Positions 41,218 through 50,699 of a stretch of DNA of 64,000 nt are shown here, in pieces. Under the pieces are notes generated by a model that was given only the letters and a program-made list of their open reading frames with translations, was not told where the DNA came from and ran no database searches. Position numbers and translations under genes: made by a program. The DNA is taken from positions 1 through 64,000 of the forward strand of contig JAOZFI010000017.1 in the NCBI GenBank assembly GCA_027491395.1, given 5' to 3'. Source of the DNA: Thermoproteota archaeon (GTDB taxonomy: Archaea; Korarchaeota; Korarchaeia; Korarchaeales; Korarchaeaceae). Each line of letters starts with the position of its first letter. The stretch's first letter is position 1.

Positions 41218-43845
41218 TCAGCCGACCTCACCCCTTATAATTTTCTCTATCTCACTCTGGAACCTCCTCAAAGCTGCCATCTTATCCTCCATGAATATCA
41301 GGTCACTCAGACCCTCCAGAACTATGTTGTGGGCGAAGGGCGTGGGCACATCCACCATGCCTATGTCAACGACCCTTATCCTACCGCTCTCTATGCCGCC
41401 CACCACCTCCTCAGCCCTCTCAACATCCATGTAATCCTCCAATATCTCTCTATAAGCTTCCTTAAGCAGGGGAAATCCTTCTATCTTCTCGACTATCCTG
41501 AGGAGACTCTGAGCACTTATCTGCTGCTTGTTAACGCTGATCTCATATCCCTTGTAGTTTCTGAGGACCATCAATCCCCTAGCAGCTACGTGCCTGAACC
41601 TCCTCCTGAGGAGCTCCGTCTTCGCCAGAGCCTTCTCCAGTACATCCCTGAGGTCCCGTCCCACCAAATCCTCTATCGTTGCGACAGGCTTAACTCCCCT
41701 AGGATATATAATCGCGAATCCAGTATCTTTAACCGCTATCCCCAGGTTTCTCCTCACCTTCCTCCCAGCTATATAGGCTAGGGCTCTCGAGAGGGCGTCG
41801 TTGGTCCTCCGGCCGTAGAGGGAGTGGGTCACTTGGTGTATCCTCCCCTCCTCATCTACGTAGCTCTCAACCAAGATGACCTCGTGGGACGGCATATCCT
41901 CCACGCTCACGCCGAGAGACTTCAGGTAGAGGTACTGCTGTCTCAGGTAGTTGTATATGGCGAGGGCCGCCATCCTGTTCGCATTGCTCATCCTCATTAT
42001 CATGCTAACAAGCTCCCTCTTAGTGGCCCCCTCCTCGAGCATCTTGAAGAACTCGCCCCTGAACTTCCCAATCTCCAAGGCGAGCTCGTAGCTGAGAGGA
42101 AGCATCTCCGAGAACCACGCAGGCACTGTCGGCTTCTGATCGAAGGCTGGCCTGACCTTGACCCTCAGCCCTCTCGCCGATACGAACTCATAGACCTTTC
42201 CGCCCAGCACGAACCTGTCCCCAGGCATGAGCCTCTCTAGAAAGCCCTCTTCCAAGTTCCCCACGTACCTGCCCTCCGTGGTGTACACCTTGGCGGCGAC
42301 CTCGTCGGGTATCGTCCCTATGTTGGTGGCGTAGATCACCCTAGCGTACTTCCCCCTCCTACCGAATACCCCCTCCTCCGGGTCGTACCATATCTTCCCG
42401 TACACCTTCCTGCTCTCCAGCTGGGTGTACTCCCCGGCTAGGTACCTGAGGACGGACTCGAAGTCCTCCCAGCTCAGGTCCACGTAGGGATAGGCCGACC
42501 TCACGAGATTGTAGGCGTCCTCGACCCTCCACTTGCTCTCGACGGCCATTCCCACTATATGCTGCGCCAGCACGTCGAGGGGCCTCCTAGGAATGTGCAC
42601 CCTGTCCAGCCTGCCCGCTAACGCTTCACGGAGCATGACCGCAACCTCGACAGCATCGTCTCTATCCACGACAATGAACCTGCCCTTAGAGACCTCGTGG
42701 AGCCTGTGACCAGCCCTACCGATCCTCTGCAATGCCCTAGTCACTGATTTGGGACTGCCTATCTGCACCACCAGATCTATGTAGCCTATATCGATGCCGA
42801 GCTCCAAGCTAGTGGAGCTCACTATTGCCTTGAGCTCCCCTCTCTTCAGTCTCTCCTCCACCTCGCCCCTCACATCCCTAGAGAGGGAGCTGTGGTGAGC
42901 AGCTATCTTCTCGTCTATGTCCTCCACACTATCCTTCAGGACCTTCTTCAGGTGGAAGACGACCCTCTCGGTTCCGCTCCTCGTGTTGGTGAATATGAGG
43001 GTAGTGGTATGCTCCTTTATGAGCTTGGAAATGAGCTTGTACATCCTAGCCGAGACCACTTCCGTGGATGTGTTCACCAGATCGCTCACTGGTGATAGCA
43101 GAGCTAGATCGAGGGCCTTGGCCCAGTTGGTCTCGACTATCAAGCAGTCCCTAGCCCTGCCATTCTCGTAGCCCACCAAGAACTTGGCGACCTCATCGAG
43201 GGGATTTATCGTGGCCGATAGACCTATCCTGATGAAGTTCCTGCCTACCAGCCACCTCAACCTCTCTAGAGAGAGGGAGAGATGGGTACCCCTCTTGTTC
43301 TCCACTAAGCTGTGGATCTCATCCACTATGACCCACTTAACGGTCTTCAGCTTCTCCCTGAACTTGGGAGCCGTTAGAATGATGCCCAGCGTCTCGGGAG
43401 TCGTTATGAGTATGTGAGGCGGTTTTCTAAGCTGCTTGGCTTTTTCACTGGAAGGAGTATCACCAGTCCTTACTGCATGTCTTATCTCCGGTAGATTAGG
43501 CGAAAGCTCCCTTATCTCTCTGAGAGGGACCTCTAGGTTCCTGTATATGTCGTTGTTCAGCGCCCTCAGCGGGGAAATGTATATGGCGTAAACCGAGTCC
43601 TGGAGTTCCCCCCTCTCACCCATCTCCAAGAGCTCACTTATTATGGACAGGAAGGCCGTCAGGGTCTTGCCCGTGCCCGTGGGGCTGGTGACCAAGACAT
43701 TCCTACCCTCATGGATTGGAACCACAGCGTATCTCTGTGGAGGACTTAGATCGACGAACTTGGAGTCGAACCAGAGGGCTACAGCCGGGTGGAGCACCTC
43801 CAGCACTTCCGCTTTAGTGTACTCTCTGAGGGCCCTAGCTATCAT
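41218..43845 (-). CDS. lhr: Lhr-type superfamily 2 helicase
   Basis: ATP-dependent nucleic-acid helicase of 875 residues, the Lhr-core type. Motif I TSPTGTGKT, motif II DEIH (VIVDEIHSLVENKRG), motif III GLSATI, motif V LELGIDIG and motif VI QRIGRAGHRLHE, followed by the winged-helix and Lhr-specific domains. It likely acts in DNA repair or recombination. A phosphoesterase of the type often found with Lhr lies 0.8 kb upstream in the same direction, separated by a HAD gene and a 263-base gap. Confidence 0.93.
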   Translation of the reverse strand: MIARALREYTKAEVLEVLHPAVALWFDSKFVDLSPPQRYAVVPIHEGRNVLVTSPTGTGKTLTAFLSIISELLEMGERGELQDSVYAIYISPLRALNNDIYRNLEVPLREIRELSPNLPEIRHAVRTGDTPSSEKAKQLRKPPHILITTPETLGIILTAPKFREKLKTVKWVIVDEIHSLVENKRGTHLSLSLERLRWLVGRNFIRIGLSATINPLDEVAKFLVGYENGRARDCLIVETNWAKALDLALLSPVSDLVNTSTEVVSARMYKLISKLIKEHTTTLIFTNTRSGTERVVFHLKKVLKDSVEDIDEKIAAHHSSLSRDVRGEVEERLKRGELKAIVSSTSLELGIDIGYIDLVVQIGSPKSVTRALQRIGRAGHRLHEVSKGRFIVVDRDDAVEVAVMLREALAGRLDRVHIPRRPLDVLAQHIVGMAVESKWRVEDAYNLVRSAYPYVDLSWEDFESVLRYLAGEYTQLESRKVYGKIWYDPEEGVFGRRGKYARVIYATNIGTIPDEVAAKVYTTEGRYVGNLEEGFLERLMPGDRFVLGGKVYEFVSARGLRVKVRPAFDQKPTVPAWFSEMLPLSYELALEIGKFRGEFFKMLEEGATKRELVSMIMRMSNANRMAALAIYNYLRQQYLYLKSLGVSVEDMPSHEVILVESYVDEEGRIHQVTHSLYGRRTNDALSRALAYIAGRKVRRNLGIAVKDTGFAIIYPRGVKPVATIEDLVGRDLRDVLEKALAKTELLRRRFRHVAARGLMVLRNYKGYEISVNKQQISAQSLLRIVEKIEGFPLLKEAYREILEDYMDVERAEEVVGGIESGRIRVVDIGMVDVPTPFAHNIVLEGLSDLIFMEDKMAALRRFQSEIEKIIRGEVG

Positions 43846-44108
43846 GAATACCGCGCTTCATACAGGGAGGGTTTGATAACCTTGGTGGGCACCGCTTCCG
43901 ATCTTAAACGAAAATGTAGAACATTAAATGGTAATGGTAAACAATTTAATGATACTTATTTTAGCTTCCTTAAACGACATACTAATATCGTATAATTACC
44001 TAAATTGGTAACATTGTTCCGGAAAGGCAGGCCATCGCATGGTATCGGTGAGGAAAGTTGGAGGAGTCCCCTGCAAATGACCACTTAGCGTTGCAAGCTC
44101 GATGGGAT
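43846..44108. other. Intergenic region, possible unannotated ncRNA
   Basis: The left part is AT-rich. A plus-strand TATA-like CGTATAATTACC at about 43988-43999 is followed 25-30 bases later by a GC-richer, foldable stretch (about 44024-44105) with CCATCGCATGG, GCAGG/CCTGC and TGCAA/TTGCA stems. It might be a small RNA of unknown type. It lacks boxes C/D and a clear ACA, and it is not RNase P or SRP RNA by eye. Confidence 0.25.
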
Positions 44109-44615
44109 CTAATCTTTCCCAACTAGCATTTCGAAGGTTCCATCGGGCCTGTGCAGGAAGAGAAGAGCTTCGGGAAAGATCTTTCTAACCTCCAACAGCG
44201 TCTCCAAATCGTCATCGTGATACTCGACCACCTCGCAGCCCAGTTTCCTAACTAAGGAGGGTTTCAGTTCCCTATCCACTTGATAGTTGTCATTGGGCCT
44301 CATGACCAGCTCGTCGAAGGGAATGCCAGCGGCCATGAGCTGGAGGATGGTATCCCTTCTGAGCCACTCGTATCTCCCTGTAATCAAAACGACCCTCAAA
44401 CCTCTCTTCTTTGCATCGTGGACCATCTCTATAGCCCTGTATAACGGTCTATCCAGTTTCAGGAGGTTGGGATCCATGAAATCCCTCCAAAACTCCTTCT
44501 GAAGTTCGAACGGCAGCTCCCTCGGAGACCTCACTCCGAATCGGCTTATGGCCACCTCGAACCTGTTCCTAGCATCGAATAACGTGTTATCTATATCGAA
44601 CACCGCGCATCTCAT
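44109..44615 (-). CDS. HAD-superfamily phosphatase
   Basis: A 168-residue HAD hydrolase with motif I DIDNTLFD, motif II in VVLITGRYEW and motif IV VVEYHDDDLETL. The size and the lack of a large cap resemble small polynucleotide- or phosphotransferase-type HADs. It overlaps the phosphoesterase by one base and is probably in the same operon, so a nucleic-acid end-processing role is possible but unproven. Confidence 0.8.
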   Translation of the reverse strand: MRCAVFDIDNTLFDARNRFEVAISRFGVRSPRELPFELQKEFWRDFMDPNLLKLDRPLYRAIEMVHDAKKRGLRVVLITGRYEWLRRDTILQLMAAGIPFDELVMRPNDNYQVDRELKPSLVRKLGCEVVEYHDDDLETLLEVRKIFPEALLFLHRPDGTFEMLVGKD

Positions 44616-45370
44616 TAGAGCACCCTAGCAGCCCTCTTCACCACGCCGAGGGGACCCAGCTCCTCTACACCCACCTCCTCGTCAACAATATAAACGATGA
44701 AATTTTCCAAGTCCACCCGCCTCAATAGGGGTGAGAGCAGATCGCTACTTCCCACCTTCAGCATATCCGTTCCAGGGGCTAGGGGGGAAAGGGCAGGCAG
44801 AACCAGAACCTCAATCCCCATGTAGTTCCCCCTGAGGAACACCTTGAACTTGTGTCCTCCACCCAGATCATCCCTAACCGATATAGCCGGATGCTCATGC
44901 CCCATCACTACGAGGTTCACCCCTTCTGGGATTGCCAGCAGTTCCTTGTGCCCATGAAAGTACATCACGCCGTCCAGAATGAGGTAGGGGTCCCTTATCT
45001 CAATACCCTCCTTGAGAAGGATGGGGATCAAATAGTTGTCGTGGTTCCCTCTGACGACTTCGATCCTCACTCTCTCTTCCCTTAAAGTCCTTATCAGGTC
45101 TAGGACCTCTCTCCACTCCTGACCGAGGGCCCCTCCGAACTCGTGCTTTACGTCACCGTTGAGAACCACCACTTCAGGATCTTTCTCCCTAATGTACCCT
45201 AGGATTTCCCTCTTTATCCACGGGTACTGCTCGTAAGGGAGCTCCACCCCCCTCTCCCTCAATGCATCCTCGTAGCCCAAGTGGAGATCCGCCACTACCA
45301 GCGTGCTGTTCACCATGGCTCCGTAGGGGAACACTTCGATACTGTTCGTGAGCAGGTATTTCCTCATCAC
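44615..45370 (-). CDS. Metallophosphoesterase, archaeal ICC/SbcD-like
   Basis: Calcineurin-fold phosphoesterase of 251 residues: VADLHLGYEDAL (DxH), VVLNGDVKHEFG (GDxxH), VVRGNHDN (GNHD) and MGHEHPAI (GHxHP). Such proteins are frequent neighbours of Lhr helicases and act as Mn-dependent nucleases or phosphodiesterases in bacteria. Here Lhr, HAD and phosphoesterase genes are in line, consistent with a repair cluster. Confidence 0.88.
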   Translation of the reverse strand: MMRKYLLTNSIEVFPYGAMVNSTLVVADLHLGYEDALRERGVELPYEQYPWIKREILGYIREKDPEVVVLNGDVKHEFGGALGQEWREVLDLIRTLREERVRIEVVRGNHDNYLIPILLKEGIEIRDPYLILDGVMYFHGHKELLAIPEGVNLVVMGHEHPAISVRDDLGGGHKFKVFLRGNYMGIEVLVLPALSPLAPGTDMLKVGSSDLLSPLLRRVDLENFIVYIVDEEVGVEELGPLGVVKRAARVL

Positions 45371-45712
45371 GGGATAGTCTAGGAGACTGATTAATAAGCT
45401 CTAACCGAAAATGGATTGAGACCGAACTTTCCTTCTTGTCTTGTTGGCAAGGGAAAGGCGAAACACTTTCTTGAATGGCATAGATGTAGGGTGTCACACT
45501 AGTAAATGCTGTGGAATGAAGAAGGTAGAGCGAAAACGGATTAGTAATAATATCTTAACATAGCGAAGCACAGCGAATTATGTGGAAATGTCCCTGTTTA
45601 CGATCTAACGATGTCCAATAATATGATGTTCCAAAGTATATCGATTCCATCTTTCGTCAAAAATTGAAGAATATTTAAGTATGTAGCAATTCAAATATTT
45701 TGGTAGACATCA
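45371..45712. other. AT-rich gap of 342 bases
   Basis: No ORF, sRNA boxes or repeat is apparent. A TATA-like ATATTTAAGTATG at about 45670-45682, 30 bases before the ATG at 45713, is probably the promoter of the secreted-protein gene. Confidence 0.45.
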
Positions 45713-46444
45713 ATGATCTCGAAAAGTAGAGTAACCGTCTTGATAATATCCGCCTCTTTGTTAATCATTTTGTCAGTTATCCTATCGTTCGCGCTTAACC
45801 CTCCGGAATCAATGAGCCTTTCGATGGGACCCGTCTACTCCACTCCCATCTCAAAGGTCAAGAAGGACCTATTGGACAGCTTCATGAATGTCACATTAGA
45901 GAAATTAAAGGAAGACAGGGAATATAGTTTAAAGTATCTGAATTTCACGCGATGGTTAGGTGAAACATACGGCCTCGCTTACGATGAACTTTTCTGGACC
46001 AGAGAAGAGCTTGTCAAGATAATGGAGAAGGCCAAGCAATTAGACGAGGAGGCCGCCGACTGGCTCAAACAGGTGAACGCAACTCTCATCGTGGCCTTTA
46101 GCCTGCCGCCGGATACTAACCTGTCATATGCTAATATGATGGCGGATCTCATCTCCAAATATGCCCCAAACTTCAAGGCGGTCAAGGTGCAGGTCCTCTA
46201 TAGCATAGACAGGTACAAGGTGAAGTACAAGGAAGGGTCCATGGATCTGCACCTGAGCATCATCAGGGCGTTCCTCCAGAGGAACCTCAGTATTAGAGTA
46301 AAGACCATTGAGCCATACGGAATAGGAAGCGTGGAAATCACGCCAGCAGATCTGGACAAGCTCACACCACAATATCTGGAAAAGGCATTGGATGCGACCG
46401 AGGAAGCGGCAAAGGGCGGGAAACCTAAAGCTTACCGACTATAA
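45713..46444 (+). CDS. Secreted protein of unknown function, probably frameshifted at its 3' end
   Basis: A 243-residue product with a signal peptide or anchor (VTVLIISASLLIILSVILSFAL) and a helical extracellular domain with several N-glycosylation-like sites. The frame closes with ...KGGKPKAYRL, but the next frame (+1) continues without interruption into a Trp/Cys-rich stretch of about 115 residues. Removing one base near 46430 would join them into one protein of roughly 355 residues. No family recognised. Confidence 0.5.
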   Translation: MISKSRVTVLIISASLLIILSVILSFALNPPESMSLSMGPVYSTPISKVKKDLLDSFMNVTLEKLKEDREYSLKYLNFTRWLGETYGLAYDELFWTREELVKIMEKAKQLDEEAADWLKQVNATLIVAFSLPPDTNLSYANMMADLISKYAPNFKAVKVQVLYSIDRYKVKYKEGSMDLHLSIIRAFLQRNLSIRVKTIEPYGIGSVEITPADLDKLTPQYLEKALDATEEAAKGGKPKAYRL

Positions 46445-46787
46445 GTCAGCTTGGGAATGTGGACAATGGTATCAGGGACCTGTAACGGTCTATAACGCGA
46501 ATTTTCACTGGAAGTGGTGGTTCTGGCATTTCTGCGGAGATTGGGGTGAATCAGGCTGTAAGATGTACGCACGTGAGGAGATCGAGGGGTGTGACATTCA
46601 TTACATTCGCCGGATGCATTTTCTTATGGAAGGAGATTATATCTTCGGCCTTATAGACTCTCCGGGGTGCGAATACGCAAGTAACTGTGGAGGAACCTGC
46701 GGGTCAGCTAATACTAAATTTCATGGTTTTTACTCCGTTACACACGCGAAAATGAGCCCCTACATAAGGTTTTACTCTTTATTATGA
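46392..46787 (+). pseudogene. Cys/Trp-rich downstream frame, likely the frameshifted tail of the preceding gene
   Basis: In the +1 frame after about 46430 the sequence reads LTDYKSAWECGQWYQG and then an aromatic-rich stretch with seven cysteines in total (ECG, FCG, GCK, GCD, GCE, NCGGTCG), a composition unlike random frames. The ATG at 46392 sits inside the upstream gene without good ribosome-binding sequence. It is best read as the second half of one secreted Cys-rich protein, broken by a frameshift or needing recoding. Confidence 0.5.
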
Positions 46788-47181
46788 TAGCTGATTATAA
46801 ACTGACCTATCACAGCACATTTAATGAACTATATACGTTGCTGTGATGCTCCATGACTTATGCTATTGCTATTTTTATTAAGTGGGGAGTGGTTACCCCC
46901 ACTTAAGAGGTTCAGCCACCCAGGCTTGTCAAGTAAATTTGATACTATACCTCCTATCCCTTCCGATTAATTCTTCTCTTATCTTCAATAATTAATAATT
47001 TCCTCTTTCTTTTTAGTACGAGCAACGAACTTTTAATCGAACAACAGGGACAGCTGGGCGCAAAAGGAAGGGTCAATATACAACAAGGAGAAAAGGTTAG
47101 AGATCCCTTTAGATACATTTGTATATTTGATGCCAGTGTAGATACTAGGAAAAATGGAAAAATGAAAGGGGAAGAGAGCAT
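46788..47181. other. AT-rich gap of 394 bases with a 10-bp hairpin
   Basis: TTAAGTGGGG (46878-46887) and CCCCACTTAA (46897-46906) form a perfect hairpin with a 9-base loop, preceded by a short T-run, so it may end the upstream transcript or act as a protein-binding site. From about 46990 to the next ATG one frame is open for some 60 codons (ELLIEQQGQLGAKGRVN...), but it has no start codon. Confidence 0.4.
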
Positions 47182-47583
47182 ATGTCCTCCCTCACAAATA
47201 GACTTAAGTTAATAGAGCGAAAATTGAAGAGGAGAGGTATAGTAGCGATTATACTCTTCGGTTCCTCGCTAAAAGGAAGAATTCATCCACTTAGCGATGT
47301 GGACATCGCTGTTCTCTTCAAAGATGAACCGCTAGAGCGTGATATCGAATGGCTATATCTGGAGCTTCAAAGATATCTCAGGAGAGAAGTAGATCTCATC
47401 ATCCTCAATAAGGCTCCTCCCAGAATAAGATTTTCTGCCTTGAAAGGTGAACTGCTTTACGTTGGAGACGAGAGAGAACTAATCCACTTCATGACTAAGG
47501 TTTACGACGAGTGGGCTGATTTGGAGTATCTCAGGAGAGTGATCTGGAATTACACGGAGAGGTGGCTGACCGTTGGAGGTTGA
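47182..47583 (+). CDS. mntA: MNT-type nucleotidyltransferase (antitoxin of HEPN/MNT pair)
   Basis: Minimal nucleotidyltransferase of 133 residues: LFGSSLKGRIHPLSDVDIAV carries GSx(10)DxD and a third acidic residue lies in VDLII. MNT proteins neutralise HEPN RNases, in studied cases by AMP-ylating them. It sits immediately before the HEPN gene, whose ribosome-binding sequence GGAGGT is in its last codons. Confidence 0.9.
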   Translation: MSSLTNRLKLIERKLKRRGIVAIILFGSSLKGRIHPLSDVDIAVLFKDEPLERDIEWLYLELQRYLRREVDLIILNKAPPRIRFSALKGELLYVGDERELIHFMTKVYDEWADLEYLRRVIWNYTERWLTVGG

Positions 47584-47584
47584 C

Positions 47585-47995
47585 ATGGAAGCGGTCAAGT
47601 CCAGAATAGAGCTACTGAGGGGATATTTATCCTCCTTAGAGGAACTGAAATCGAACGAGGAAGAATTTTACAAATCCTTGGTATACCGAATGGCGGTGGA
47701 AAGGCTTTTGCATCTGTCTATTGAATGTCTTTTAGACATACCGCAGCACATAGCTGCGGCTAAGGGACATAGGCCTCCTGAGAGTTATGCTGATACCATC
47801 ACAGTGCTCGAGGAAGCCGGACTTGTACCTCCTGAGAAAGCAGACAATTATAGGAGAATTGCTAGGTTCCGAGATGTCCTAGTTCACGCGTACGTATCAA
47901 TAGACCCAGATAGAGTTTTTGAGGTTTGGATGAGAGAGTTGGAGGATCTCAGGGAAATGGCGAGGGACCTCATGAACGCCGCTACTGATCCCTAG
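47585..47995 (+). CDS. hepT: HEPN-domain RNase (DUF86 toxin)
   Basis: A 136-residue helical protein with the catalytic motif R-x4-6-H in RFRDVLVHAYVSID, as in HepT toxins. The ATG at 47585 has GGAGGT four bases upstream; the track starts at a TTG four codons earlier. With the MNT gene it makes a type VII-like toxin-antitoxin pair. The neighbours, an uncharacterised gap and an XPD-type helicase, give no clue to the target RNA. Confidence 0.88.
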   Translation: MEAVKSRIELLRGYLSSLEELKSNEEEFYKSLVYRMAVERLLHLSIECLLDIPQHIAAAKGHRPPESYADTITVLEEAGLVPPEKADNYRRIARFRDVLVHAYVSIDPDRVFEVWMRELEDLREMARDLMNAATDP

Positions 47996-48003
47996 TGCAT
48001 CGT

Positions 48004-48019
48004 GTTCCTCATGGGGAAC
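48004..48019. repeat. Palindrome GTTCC-N6-GGAAC
   Basis: GTTCCTCATGGGGAAC lies just after the HEPN stop and before the helicase gene. It resembles, with one base more spacing, the GTTCC-N5-GGAAC elements at 55001-55036. It may be a coincidence. Confidence 0.3.
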
Positions 48020-48049
48020 CACTTTTACTGAGAGTAGAGGTTATGATCG

Positions 48050-49891
48050 ATGTCTTGGGAAGATGCCGTGGAGTACTTTCCCTACAAGCCCCGTAGATTT
48101 CAGAGGGAAGCCATAGCCTCCATAAGATCCACCGTGGAGGAAGGCAGGAGGTTCTGCCTCCATGCCCCAACTGGATTTGGGAAGACACCAGTGGTCCTCG
48201 CGGCATTGCTTCCGATAATAGAGGAGATGGATGGAGCCATTATATGGGCTGTCAGGACTGGGAACGAGACAGACAGACCTATAGAGGAGCTGAAACTGAT
48301 TAGCAGGAGGAAGTCCGTTTTCGGCCTATCCTTCAGGGGTAAAAGGGACATGTGTCCCCTCGCTAGGGATCTAGGAGTCACCAGCTACGAGGGAGTAGGG
48401 ACCCTCTGCAGGATGAGGAGGGACAAGTGCCCCTACCACAGGAACCTGAAGAGGTTGAAGGGCGAGGAAGTAGCCCCCCCTCCTAAGCCCCTCACGTTCT
48501 CTGAGACTTTCGAGCTCGCAAGGGAGATGAAGGTATGCCCTTACTTCCTCCAGATTGCCTTTCTAGAGTACTCCCACGTGATCTCACTCAGCTACAACTA
48601 CGTCCTCTCTCCCTTGGGATGGGTCATCAGGCATAAGGTACCCTTCAGGGAGTCCGTACTCGTCGTCGATGAGGCCCATAACATAGAGAGGGCCGCAATG
48701 GAGTTGAATAGCAAGAGTGTGACCTCGACAACCGTGGAGAGGTCCCTGAGGGAGGTTGAGAGGCACGATCCGGATGACGAGACCGGTTTAAGAGAGAAGC
48801 TCTCCTCAACCCTCACATTCATGTCCCAAGTAGCGGTCTCGGAGGACGGAGTGTTCGACCTGGATTCCTTCCTCGGGGAGACGGGTCTGGGTCCGGACGA
48901 CATAAAGGCCATGTACGCGATAGCGGAGGAGGTGTATCGGGACCAGATGAGGAGGGGCAAGGAACCGCGCTCCTACCTCAACTCCATGGCGGAGTTCCTC
49001 ATCGTGGCCTTGGAGAAGAGCGGGCAGGAGGGGGTGGCCTACCTCTACTCCAAGGAGAGGTCGGGTATCAAGCTGGAGGTGTGGGACATGAGGACCAAGG
49101 AGTCCTTGGCCCCGGTATGGGACGACTTCTACAGCGTCGTCTTCATGTCAGGCACGCTTGAGCCAATAGACGCATTCGCCGAAACCGCGGGCGTCGAGGA
49201 TTGCGCCAGGATGAGCATACCCTCGATGGCCGATCCCGAGAAAGTGAGGAGCCTTATAGTGAGCGGAGTAAGCACCAAGGGAGAGGAACTCTCGGCTGAG
49301 ATGGTCAGGAGATATCTAAGAGTTGTGGACGCGTTTCTATCGCTCCCAGGAAACTTAGCTATATTCACGGCCAGCTACAGGATTCAAGAGGAGGTACTCC
49401 CCGGAATAAAGGAGCTCGCAGAGGACCACGGGAGGCACATGTTCGTAGAGAGGAGAGATATGCCCGGTGATGAGGCGAGCTGGATACTCAGGGAGTTCAA
49501 GTCCCTACCTAAACTAGGGAAGGAAGGCCTTCTGGTGGCGCCTGCCGGGGGTAGATTCGCGGAGGGAGCCGATTTCCCCGGAGAGGAGTTGGAGGGGGTG
49601 ATGCTCTTGGGAATACCATTCGATCGCCTCACCACAAAGACCAGACTCTTCATCGAGTACAATCAGAGGATCTACGGGAAGAAGAGAGGAAGATACCTGT
49701 CATACGTGGTTCCAGCCCTCAGAAGAGCTTCCCAAGCGTTGGGAAGGGTCATCAGATCGGAAGAGGACGAAGGAGTCTTCGTTCTGGCGGATGAAAGATA
49801 TATGAGGCGCACTTACTTCAAACTACTCCCGGACTTCGTCAAACAAAATGTGAGCTTGGCCAGGTGGGATGAGATAAAACCCCCATACTGA
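48050..49891 (+). CDS. xpd: XPD/Rad3-like helicase with 4Fe-4S cluster
   Basis: Superfamily 2 5'-3' DNA helicase of 613 residues. Walker A HAPTGFGKT, four cluster cysteines (DMCPLA, TLCRMR, KCPYHRN, VCPYFLQ), DEAH box VVDEAHNIERA, and C-terminal motifs VMLLGIPF and QALGRVIRSEEDEG. The size suits archaeal XPD, a repair helicase. The start follows GAGGTTATGATCG. Confidence 0.93.
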   Translation: MSWEDAVEYFPYKPRRFQREAIASIRSTVEEGRRFCLHAPTGFGKTPVVLAALLPIIEEMDGAIIWAVRTGNETDRPIEELKLISRRKSVFGLSFRGKRDMCPLARDLGVTSYEGVGTLCRMRRDKCPYHRNLKRLKGEEVAPPPKPLTFSETFELAREMKVCPYFLQIAFLEYSHVISLSYNYVLSPLGWVIRHKVPFRESVLVVDEAHNIERAAMELNSKSVTSTTVERSLREVERHDPDDETGLREKLSSTLTFMSQVAVSEDGVFDLDSFLGETGLGPDDIKAMYAIAEEVYRDQMRRGKEPRSYLNSMAEFLIVALEKSGQEGVAYLYSKERSGIKLEVWDMRTKESLAPVWDDFYSVVFMSGTLEPIDAFAETAGVEDCARMSIPSMADPEKVRSLIVSGVSTKGEELSAEMVRRYLRVVDAFLSLPGNLAIFTASYRIQEEVLPGIKELAEDHGRHMFVERRDMPGDEASWILREFKSLPKLGKEGLLVAPAGGRFAEGADFPGEELEGVMLLGIPFDRLTTKTRLFIEYNQRIYGKKRGRYLSYVVPALRRASQALGRVIRSEEDEGVFVLADERYMRRTYFKLLPDFVKQNVSLARWDEIKPPY

Positions 49892-50006
49892 GGTCGAACA
49901 TGGAAACTCTAGGGAAGGATCGATCGTGGTCCTCTCCCATCCTGAGACTGCTTGTATTATCTGGATCGAACTCAAAAGTTATTATTGCGGGCAGCCGTAA
50001 CCTTGG

Positions 50007-50699
50007 ATGCTCGGAACCATCATTAACACGGTCACTGTGCTGGTTGGATCGTCTGCTGGTCTCCTCCTAGGTAAGAGGATGGGAGATTCGGGGAAGGAGA
50101 CGGTATTTCAGGTCGTAGGTCTTTTCACGTTCTATCTAGGGACAAGCATGGCGCTGGAAACGAGGAACCCCATTGGTCTGATCTTGGGGCTGCTTACAGG
50201 AACTCTGCTCGGTGAGAGTCTCGAACTGGAGGAGATCTTGGAGGGTGCGGCGGAGCGCCTGAGACAAAGGATAGGAGTAGACTCAAACTTCGTGGAAGGA
50301 CTCATGACAGCTTTCCTCACGTTTTGCGTAGGTCCCATGACTATTATCGGCTCCATAAGGGATGGAATGGGCGATCCATCCATAATAATGGCCAAATCCG
50401 TGATGGACGGCTTCGCCTCCATGGCCTACGCGACAGCCCTCGGTCCTGGTGTAGTGTTCTCCTCCATCCCGCTCTTCCTGTTCCAAGGATCGCTGTCCAT
50501 TGTGGGCTCTCTAATAGGTGCTTCCCTCCCAGAAGCGGCCATAGGTGACCTCACCGGAGCCGGTGGGGTGATATTACTGGGATTGGCGCTCAACCTCCTC
50601 AAGGTCAGGAGGATAAAGGTGGGAAACATGCTCCCCAGTCTTCTAATGGCTCCACTGATCTCCATCCTCTGGTCCGGCCTTCCCATTCCTACTCCCTAA
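50007..50699 (+). CDS. DUF554-family membrane protein
   Basis: A 230-residue protein with about six to seven membrane helices. The DUF554 (YqgA/YdfK) signatures are NTVTVLVGSSAGLLLGKRM at the start and FCVGPMTIIGSIRDGM in the centre. Function unknown, possibly a transporter. It is preceded by a TATA-like AAGTTATTATTG and overlaps the shikimate kinase end by 11 bases. Confidence 0.88.
   Translation: MLGTIINTVTVLVGSSAGLLLGKRMGDSGKETVFQVVGLFTFYLGTSMALETRNPIGLILGLLTGTLLGESLELEEILEGAAERLRQRIGVDSNFVEGLMTAFLTFCVGPMTIIGSIRDGMGDPSIIMAKSVMDGFASMAYATALGPGVVFSSIPLFLFQGSLSIVGSLIGASLPEAAIGDLTGAGGVILLGLALNLLKVRRIKVGNMLPSLLMAPLISILWSGLPIPTP

Noticed and set aside
44030-44110. RNase P RNA-like string TGAGGAAAGTTGG
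   Set aside because: Too short and lacks the other conserved elements such as ACAGAA.
46954-47181. 75-residue minus-strand ORF
   Set aside because: Low-complexity AT-rich frame with no ribosome-binding sequence or homology.
46990-47210. Open frame of about 60 codons before the MNT gene
   Set aside because: No start codon and no recognisable homology; probably chance or an old remnant.
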